Shown here one piece after another: positions 58,131-64,000 of a DNA stretch of 64,000 bases. The stretch is taken from assembly GCF_039414295.1 (NCBI RefSeq), contig NZ_JBCITM010000016.1, positions 1-64,000 of the forward strand, read 5' to 3'. Numbering within the stretch: position 1 is the first letter of the stretch; every line of letters begins with the position of its first letter. This DNA comes from Anoxynatronum sibiricum. Its GTDB lineage: Bacteria > Bacillota > Clostridia > Peptostreptococcales > Tindalliaceae. Under the pieces are notes generated by a model. That model saw only the letters and a program-made list of their open reading frames with translations. It searched no databases and was not told the origin of the DNA. The translations under genes were made by a program, and so were the position numbers.

Positions 58131-58930
58131 GAATGTTCCACCTCTCCTTCAGGCAGTGGTTCCTTTGGTAAGGCGGTTTTCATCCAGGGCATGGCTTTCC
58201 TTTCCAGCCACTGGATTAGCTTCAGCACCAGAATGCTCAGTACCACAATCACCACGATGACGGCAAACACCCTGTCGGTGGCGAAAGACTGGCGCACCCG
58301 GAGCATGTAAACCCCCAAACCCATGCGGCCCCCAATCCACTCGCCAATAACGGCACCCATGATGCTGTAAGTGCCGGAGATCTTTAATCCGGCAAAAAAG
58401 GAGGGAAGTGCCGCCGGCAGTTTGACCCAGCGGTATCGCTGCCAGGGAGTGGCTCCCATGGAACGCATGAGGTCTATTAGTTCCTGATCGACGGAAGCCA
58501 GTCCATCCAGGAGACTGACGGTCACTGGAAAAAAGCAGACCAGCACGACGATGAGAATTTTGGGCAGCAGTCCAAACCCAAACCACATGGCAAAAAGGGG
58601 TGCCAGGGTGACGATGGGAATGGTTTGAGAGGTGATGAGATAAGGGTAGAGTACCCGGCGAATCAGTGGAGAATAGTCCAATAGGAGGGCCAGACTGCCG
58701 CCGGCAACAATGGCAATACCAAAACCAACGGAAGCCGCTGTCAGCGTTACCCGGGCATGCTGCCAGAGAAGCCCCGCATCTCTTCCAAGTGCCTGTATCA
58801 CCCGGGAAGGCGGCGGCAACAGGTAGGGGGGCAGCCACTGGAAAAACCCCACGGCTTCCCAGATAAGCAGCAACAACCCGCCTGCCAGCAGGGGAAGGGC
58901 TTTATCCCCGATATTTACCCACTTTTTCAT
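58127..58930 (-). CDS. ABC permease (SsuC/ThiX-like)
   Basis: A 267-residue permease with about six membrane segments. SQTIPIVTLAPLFAMWFGFG and the EAA-type loop DLMRSMGATPWQRYRWVKLP are typical of nitrate/sulfonate/HMP-type permeases. Overlaps the MTH1187-type gene by 29 bp and the ATPase gene by 4 bp, giving a tight three-gene unit. Confidence 0.88.
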   Translation of the reverse strand: MKKWVNIGDKALPLLAGGLLLLIWEAVGFFQWLPPYLLPPPSRVIQALGRDAGLLWQHARVTLTAASVGFGIAIVAGGSLALLLDYSPLIRRVLYPYLITSQTIPIVTLAPLFAMWFGFGLLPKILIVVLVCFFPVTVSLLDGLASVDQELIDLMRSMGATPWQRYRWVKLPAALPSFFAGLKISGTYSIMGAVIGEWIGGRMGLGVYMLRVRQSFATDRVFAVIVVIVVLSILVLKLIQWLERKAMPWMKTALPKEPLPEGEVEHS

Positions 58931-59207
58931 GGATGGTCACGCCCTTTGGCTTGTAGTGAATTTTAACAATGGACATTACACTGCCGGCGCCAGCTTCGAT
59001 GCAGAGTTCCTGGGCTTTCTTCACCAGGTCCAGCAAGGTGTCCAGATCGCCCTCCATGGTGGTTTCCATGGGGCCCACTTCGTAGGTGACACCTGAAGCG
59101 GCAATCATTTCGATGACTTTGTCCACCACTGGATAAACGTCATCCGGCGGAACACTGGGCAATACCTGTAAGCTGACATTAGCGGTGCTGAGAGATGCTT
59201 GACTCAT
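58902..59207 (-). CDS. MTH1187/YkoF-family thiamine-binding protein
   Basis: A 101-residue protein of PF01910. LSTANVSLQVLPSVP begins a ferredoxin-like fold, with YEVGPMETTMEGDLDTLLDL carrying the conserved ligand-site residues. Family members bind thiamine or its pyrimidine part in the cytosol. AAAGGAGGA precedes the ATG. It is the first gene of the transporter unit, 71 bp after ligA, with no room for a TPP riboswitch. Confidence 0.9.
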   Translation of the reverse strand: MSQASLSTANVSLQVLPSVPPDDVYPVVDKVIEMIAASGVTYEVGPMETTMEGDLDTLLDLVKKAQELCIEAGAGSVMSIVKIHYKPKGVTIHEKVGKYRG

Positions 59208-59277
59208 GTGAATATCCTCCTTTGATGATGTGTCAAAATGACTCTGTTAAGTGGTGTCGGGTGCTGTTGCTGACCGC

Positions 59278-61296
59278 TTACTCAGAAAGCAGGCGCCTGA
59301 AAGCGGCTTCATCCATGAGCAGCAGGTCTGACCTTTTGCCGCTTTCAATGAGTTTTTGGGCTTTGGTCAATTTGCTGCCGGCATCTTCGCCATACAGCAG
59401 GATGTCAGTTTTTACACTGACACTGTCAGTCACCCGGGCTCCGAGGGCAGCAAGGGTTTCTTTGATTTCCTGACGGGTAAAGGTGCTGAGCTTGCCGGTG
59501 ACCACCACCGTTTTACCGGTGAAGGCGGTTGCCTCATGAGGCGGTGCTTCCTCCGCCGACTCCGGGGTGACTCCTGACTGAAGCAACGCGTCAATGGCTT
59601 CACGCACTCTTTCTTCCCCAAAAAAGGTGGTGATGCTTTCTGCCACGATGGCGCCAATCTCCGGCAATGCCACCAGTTCTTCTGTAGTGGCTGCCATGAC
59701 TCTTTCGAGGCTGCCGTAATGATCTGCCAGATCGCCTGCGGTACGCTTCCCTACATTGGGGATTCCCAGTGCATACAGAAACCGTGACAAAGAACGGTGC
59801 TTGCTGGCTTCAATGGCCTGCATCAGGTTTTCTGCCTTCTTTTGCTGGAAACCTTCCAGCGGCAATAACGCTTCCAGTTTCAGCCGGTATAGCTGGTGGA
59901 TGCTGCGCAAATCCAGGGCATCAAAAAGCAGGGCTGCCGTTTTTTCGCTGAACCCGTCGATGTCCATGGCATCCCGCCCGGCGTAATGGGCCAGGCCTGC
60001 CACCAGCTGGGGTTTGCAGGCCAGGGTGTTGGGGCAAAACAGGTGCGCCCCTTTTTCCACCACTTCGCTGCCACAGGCAGGGCACTGGTGCGGTTTTTCG
60101 ATGGGACTGCAGGCGGCATCCAGTTCATCGGCCACCCCCATGATTTCAGGAATCACGTCATTGGAGCGGCGCAACCATACCAGACAGCCTTTTTGCAGGC
60201 CTTTACGCTGAATATCGTCGAAATTGTTCAGGGTGGCCCGGCGTACCGTTACCCCGCCCACTTCCACCGGTGTCAGTTCTGCTGCAGGTGTGAGTTTACC
60301 GGTTCGGCCCACTTGCCACACCACGTCTTCCAACCGGGTGGTGACTTCCATGGCCTCAAACTTAAATGCCACCGCCCATCGGGGAAACTTCATGGTGAAA
60401 CCGGCCTCCTGACGCAAATCATAACGGTTCAGTTTCACCACCACCCCGTCCACCAGTACATCCAGGTGTGGGATGCCCGTTTCCATCTGGCGGATTTCCC
60501 GGGCCACCGCTTCGATACCCGCGGCTTTTCTCAGATGCGGACTCACCGGAAAGCGGTTTTCCCGGAGAAAGGCCAGCATGGCTTCGTGGGATTCAAACTC
60601 CCGGTCACTGCAATATCCCACCTGGTAGCAAAACAGGTCCAGCCGCCTTGAAGCGGTGATTTGGGGATTTAGATTGCGAAGTGCACCTGCTGCGCCATTA
60701 CGGGGGTTTTTCAGAGGCTCTTGAGCCGTTTTATTATAGGCTTCAAAAATGGAAAGACGCATCACACCTTCTCCCTGCACTTCCAGGGTTCCCTGGTAAG
60801 GAATGGACAGGGGCACGGCACCAATGGTTTTCACCTGGGCAAGAATCGCCTCGCCGGTTTCGCCATTGCCCCTGGTGGCCGCCTGTACCAGCAGGCCATT
60901 ATCGTAGGTGAGGTTGATGGTGAGGCCGTCATATTTGTATTCCAGCATGTATTCCAGCGAATCATTGGCCAGGTCTCCCAGCTGACGGTGCAGGCGGGTT
61001 TCCCAGTTAATAAGTTCTTCTTCTGTTTTTACTTTATCCAGGCTCCACAGTGGTGCCCGGTGTTGGTGGGATTCAAAGACGCTCACCGGTTCAGTACCCA
61101 CCCGGCGGGTGGGGCTGTCGGGTAACCAGGTGCCGGCGGCAGCTTCAAGTGCTGTCAGTTCGTCATAGAGCAGGTCATACTCGCCGTCGGGCACCTGGGG
61201 ATCATCCAGGGCATAGTAATGGTAATTGTACTCATTCAGCTGATCCACCAACTGGCGCATCTTTTGCAAGGTCTGTTGATTTGCCAACAGTCTCAC
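59278..61296 (-). CDS. ligA: NAD+-dependent DNA ligase
   Basis: A 672-residue ligase in the standard order: Ia domain (YHYYALDDPQVPDGEYDLLY), adenylation domain with the active-site Lys in YKYDGL, NPRNGAAGALRNLNP, VDGVVVKLNRYDL, FPRWAVAFKF, OB fold, a four-Cys zinc finger (CPACG ... FCPN-x4-C), HhH repeats and a C-terminal BRCT domain. The usual TRGDG is TRGNG and LEVRGE is LEVQGE here. A GTG or the TTG at 61287, better spaced from AGGAG, may be the start. It seals nicks in replication and repair. Confidence 0.95.
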   Translation of the reverse strand: MRLLANQQTLQKMRQLVDQLNEYNYHYYALDDPQVPDGEYDLLYDELTALEAAAGTWLPDSPTRRVGTEPVSVFESHQHRAPLWSLDKVKTEEELINWETRLHRQLGDLANDSLEYMLEYKYDGLTINLTYDNGLLVQAATRGNGETGEAILAQVKTIGAVPLSIPYQGTLEVQGEGVMRLSIFEAYNKTAQEPLKNPRNGAAGALRNLNPQITASRRLDLFCYQVGYCSDREFESHEAMLAFLRENRFPVSPHLRKAAGIEAVAREIRQMETGIPHLDVLVDGVVVKLNRYDLRQEAGFTMKFPRWAVAFKFEAMEVTTRLEDVVWQVGRTGKLTPAAELTPVEVGGVTVRRATLNNFDDIQRKGLQKGCLVWLRRSNDVIPEIMGVADELDAACSPIEKPHQCPACGSEVVEKGAHLFCPNTLACKPQLVAGLAHYAGRDAMDIDGFSEKTAALLFDALDLRSIHQLYRLKLEALLPLEGFQQKKAENLMQAIEASKHRSLSRFLYALGIPNVGKRTAGDLADHYGSLERVMAATTEELVALPEIGAIVAESITTFFGEERVREAIDALLQSGVTPESAEEAPPHEATAFTGKTVVVTGKLSTFTRQEIKETLAALGARVTDSVSVKTDILLYGEDAGSKLTKAQKLIESGKRSDLLLMDEAAFRRLLSE

Positions 61297-61353
61297 ACTC
61301 CTGTCTTCGCGTTCTTGTCAATCGGCATCTGTCTTCGACTGATCTTTCATGAT

Positions 61354-63795
61354 TTATCCTTCGATGGTCAGACTCACGTAACCCAGGGTGATTTTTTTGA
61401 TTCCCTGATCGGGAAAGGCGATGGTGACCACTTCGCCATCTTTAGCCACCACGGTTCCCTTGCCAAAGGCGGGATGCCGCACCTGGGCACCTGCCTGCAG
61501 ATGACCGTCACTGCCAGCTGATGATGCGGATCCTCCGGCAGAAACAGCGGGTGTGGCGGGCGACGGCGCCGTCAGTGAGCTTCCTCCAAAACCACCGGCG
61601 GTTCCCACCCGGGGCCCAGGCCGGCGGTTACGATCCCAACGCTCTTTTCGGGCAGGTGCAGAGCTGCTTCCCAGACTCTCCTCCTGTTCCAGATGGAGGC
61701 AGTTTTCCGGTATTTCTTCCAGAAATCGAGAGGGGGGGTTGGTGCTGAGGCGTCCAAAAAGTGTGCGCTGCCGGGCATTGGTGAGGTACAGTTTTGTTTC
61801 TGCTCGGGTGAGCCCCACGTAACAGAGGCGGCGTTCCTCTTCTTCATTCCCTTCATTCAGGGACATGGATGAGGGAAAAATGTTTTCTTCCATCCCCGGC
61901 ATGAACACAATAGGAAACTCCAATCCCTTGGCGCTGTGCAGGGTCATCAGAAGCACGCCGGTGTCACTTTCATCAAGGCCGTCAACGGCCGCTTCCAGTG
62001 AGGTGCCTGCCAGAAATGCTTCCAGTGTTTTTTCATCTGAGGTTTCGTCAAATTCTTTGGTGAGCGACAGAAACTCCAGCAGGTTCTCCACCCGCCCCAT
62101 TGATTCCACTGAGTTTTCCCGTTTCAGTTGTTCCACCAGGCCGGTTTCATCATAAATCAGCTGGGTCAGCTGGGTCACAGTAATACTGTTTTTCAGGTCA
62201 ATCCATCTCTGAAGCAAACCTGCGAACTCTGTCAGTTTCTTCACCGCACGCCCACCAGCCTCCAGCAACAGGCGGGGATCATTCAGAACATCGAAGACAG
62301 CCACCTCATTGGCAGCGGCTACGCTTTCCATGGCTTCCACTGTTTTGTCGCCAATTCCCCGACGGGGAACGTTGACTATGCGTTTCAGATTGATTTCATC
62401 ACTGGGGTTTTCGATTACTTTTAGATATGCCAGAATATCGCGAATTTCTTTTCGGTCATAGAACCGGGTGCCCCCATAAATGCGGTAGGGAATCTGCTGC
62501 TTCAGAAAGGCTTCTTCCAGTACACGGGACTGGGCATGGGTACGGTACAGCACCGCCACTTCACTGCTGGCATGGCCCTCATCCAGTAATTTTCTAATGG
62601 TGCCGGCAAGATAGGCAGCTTCTTCATACTCGTTGCCGCACCTGCGGTAAATCAGCAATTCTCCCGTTTCTCCCTCAGTGAACAGTTTTTTGTCTTTCCG
62701 CATTTTGTTGTTGCCCACCACGGTATTTGCCGCCTCCAAAATAGTGGCAGTGGAACGGTAATTTTGTTCCAGCTTCACCGTGCGGGTGTTGGAGAAATCC
62801 TTTTCGAATCCCAGAATGTTGCCGATGTCGGCACCTCGCCATCCATAGATGGACTGGTCGTCGTCTCCCACCACACACAGATTGCTGTGGGCGCCTGCCA
62901 AAGCTTTCACCCACAGGTACTGGGGGCGGTTGGTATCCTGAAACTCATCCACCAGAATATACTGAAACCGGTTCTGATAATAGGCCAGCACTTCTGGCGC
63001 TTCTTTGAAAAGAGCGAGGGTTTTGAGAATCAGGTCATCAAAATCCAGGGCATTATTGCTTTTCAGCTTTTTCTCGTAGTGTTGATAGAGCAGCGCCATC
63101 TGGCGATTCCAGTAGTCGCTTCCTGCTGCCTTGAGGCAGTCCTCCGGCGTCAGCATCAGGTCTTTTTGTTTGCTGATCCAGCCGCTGACCATTCCGGGGG
63201 AAAACTGCTTTTCATTCACGTCCAGGTCTTTCAGGCATTCTTTCATGAGAATTCGCTGGTCTTGAGTATCGTAGATGACAAAATTACGCCCGTAGCCCAG
63301 GCGCTCAATGTCCCGTCGCAGCATGCGGGCACAGGCGGCATGAAAGGTGCTGAGCCACATGGCGTCATAACGGCCCTGCAGCCGTTTTTGCACCCGTTCC
63401 TTCATTTCCCGGGCGGCTTTATTGGTAAAGGTGATGGCCAGGATTCGATAAGGGTCCACCCCTTCGCTTTCCAGCAGACGGGAGAGGGGCAGCGGCAGGG
63501 GAGCCCCCAGATCTTCGGCGTGGGCCTTCATCCAATCTTCCAGTTCCTTCACTTTATCATCTGTCACGTTTTCTGGTAATGTCTCGTTTTCATAGACCGG
63601 GCCAAAGCGGATCAGGTGACCGATGCGGTTCACCAGCATGGTGGTTTTCCCGGAACCGGCACCGGCCAGCACCAGCGACGGACCCTTGACATGGATCACC
63701 GCCTCTCGCTGGGCTTCATTCAGGTGAGGGTATTGGGCCTCTATGAACTGGCTGCGCAGTCTTTGAAAAGTCTGCTGCCATGATGATTCACTCAT
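61354..63795 (-). CDS. pcrA: UvrD/PcrA-type superfamily 1A helicase
   Basis: An 813-residue 3'-5' DNA helicase for repair and plasmid replication. Motif I AGAGSGKT, Ia ITFTNKAAREMKER, II VDEFQDTN, III VVGDDDQSIYGWRGAD, IV EQNYRST, V LMTLHSAKGLEF and VI RRLCYVGLTRAE are all intact. About 45 extra residues lie between motifs I and Ia. A low-complexity Ser/Ala/Gly linker precedes a C-terminal Tudor-like segment (VRHPAFGKGTVVAKDGEVV) that binds RNA polymerase in B. subtilis PcrA. Start at 63795 follows GGAGAG. ligA follows 57 bp downstream, a common pairing. Confidence 0.96.
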   Translation of the reverse strand: MSESSWQQTFQRLRSQFIEAQYPHLNEAQREAVIHVKGPSLVLAGAGSGKTTMLVNRIGHLIRFGPVYENETLPENVTDDKVKELEDWMKAHAEDLGAPLPLPLSRLLESEGVDPYRILAITFTNKAAREMKERVQKRLQGRYDAMWLSTFHAACARMLRRDIERLGYGRNFVIYDTQDQRILMKECLKDLDVNEKQFSPGMVSGWISKQKDLMLTPEDCLKAAGSDYWNRQMALLYQHYEKKLKSNNALDFDDLILKTLALFKEAPEVLAYYQNRFQYILVDEFQDTNRPQYLWVKALAGAHSNLCVVGDDDQSIYGWRGADIGNILGFEKDFSNTRTVKLEQNYRSTATILEAANTVVGNNKMRKDKKLFTEGETGELLIYRRCGNEYEEAAYLAGTIRKLLDEGHASSEVAVLYRTHAQSRVLEEAFLKQQIPYRIYGGTRFYDRKEIRDILAYLKVIENPSDEINLKRIVNVPRRGIGDKTVEAMESVAAANEVAVFDVLNDPRLLLEAGGRAVKKLTEFAGLLQRWIDLKNSITVTQLTQLIYDETGLVEQLKRENSVESMGRVENLLEFLSLTKEFDETSDEKTLEAFLAGTSLEAAVDGLDESDTGVLLMTLHSAKGLEFPIVFMPGMEENIFPSSMSLNEGNEEEERRLCYVGLTRAETKLYLTNARQRTLFGRLSTNPPSRFLEEIPENCLHLEQEESLGSSSAPARKERWDRNRRPGPRVGTAGGFGGSSLTAPSPATPAVSAGGSASSAGSDGHLQAGAQVRHPAFGKGTVVAKDGEVVTIAFPDQGIKKITLGYVSLTIEG

Positions 63796-63905
63796 ACACA
63801 ACTCTCCTTATCACTTTTTTGCCATGCATGTTGCTGTCCAACCAGCATCAATGGCGATTCTTTCCATACTTCAGTATAGCACATCCCCCCTGATCAGTCC
63901 CAAAC

Positions 63906-63932
63906 AAAAAGACCCAGGTGAGAGGGTCTTTG
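63906..63932 (-). terminator. Intrinsic terminator at right window edge
   Basis: AAAGACCC pairs with GGGTCTTT over an 8-base loop. It probably ends a gene lying beyond the window on the minus strand. The 200 bases from 63802 to the end otherwise hold no ORF I trust. Confidence 0.7.
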
Positions 63933-64000
63933 AAGATGTCGAGAGAGATGACAGCAGGCGTCTGATAAATCGCCATAACTATTCGTTGATACTGTCTCTG

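Noticed and set aside
1..64000. CRISPR array
   Set aside because: No regularly spaced identical repeats of 23-40 bp with unique spacers were seen on either strand.

Overview
This window looks like a chromosomal segment of a low-to-mid GC Gram-positive anaerobe, most likely a member of Clostridia. The evidence is strong AGGAGG-type ribosome binding sites with many GTG and TTG starts, lipoprotein signal peptides without outer-membrane genes, copper-amine-oxidase-N-type 'stalk' domains on surface proteins, a c-di-GMP riboswitch in front of a secreted adhesin-like gene, a cytoplasmic chemoreceptor, and a Clostridia-type arrangement of rph-rdgB-yfcE and pcrA-ligA. The genus cannot be fixed from sequence reading alone.

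Layout. 1-2.3 kb: an AT-rich remnant of a DNA-processing (defence-like) locus with a PD-(D/E)XK protein, an HNH protein and the beheaded N-terminus of a helicase. 2.4-6.8 kb: a c-di-GMP-I riboswitch, a fibronectin-III surface protein, a lipoprotein and a cytoplasmic CZB chemoreceptor. 7.1-11.4 kb: a small metabolic cluster (YczE-like membrane protein, M20 amidohydrolase, APC permease, cyclase-family hydrolase). 11.6-15.4 kb: an HD-GYP response regulator overlapping a hybrid histidine kinase. 15.6-19.7 kb: a ChvE-MmsA-MmsB type sugar importer. 20.1-25.4 kb: Gfo/Idh/MocA oxidoreductase, MscL, pirin and a P-type Ca2+ ATPase. 25.5-34.1 kb: a peptide-scavenging operon (LD-carboxypeptidase, five-gene oligopeptide importer, PepV-like dipeptidase). 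34.3-38.5 kb: a 1387-residue hybrid kinase.

40.2-49.3 kb is a 9.1-kb integrated element in the 3' end of tRNA-Arg(TCG). It is bounded by a perfect 47-bp direct repeat. It carries a tyrosine integrase, a tiny excisionase-like gene, an XRE regulator, a DUF3987-type primase/helicase protein and a train of very small genes, three of which share the same N-terminal tag. Each end has a pair of repeats separated by exactly 67 bp, like integrase arm sites. A decayed relative of the integrase sits just outside the left end at nearly the same distance from the att core as the live one from its own, suggesting repeated use of this site. No relaxase, capsid or terminase gene is visible, so its mode of transfer is unknown. 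This is the most novel part of the window.

49.3-64 kb is conserved chromosome: a five-tRNA operon with its promoter, yfcE-like phosphodiesterase, rdgB, rph, a UPF0316 protein, a cell-wall amidase, an AIR-synthase-like protein, a DUF1461 membrane protein, ketopantoate reductase, a thiamine-type ABC transporter with a MTH1187-family protein but no binding protein, ligA and pcrA. Nearly all of it reads on the minus strand. Themes that link the regions are c-di-GMP signalling (riboswitch output, HD-GYP hydrolase), uptake of peptides and amino-acid derivatives, and cell-wall surface proteins with stalk domains.
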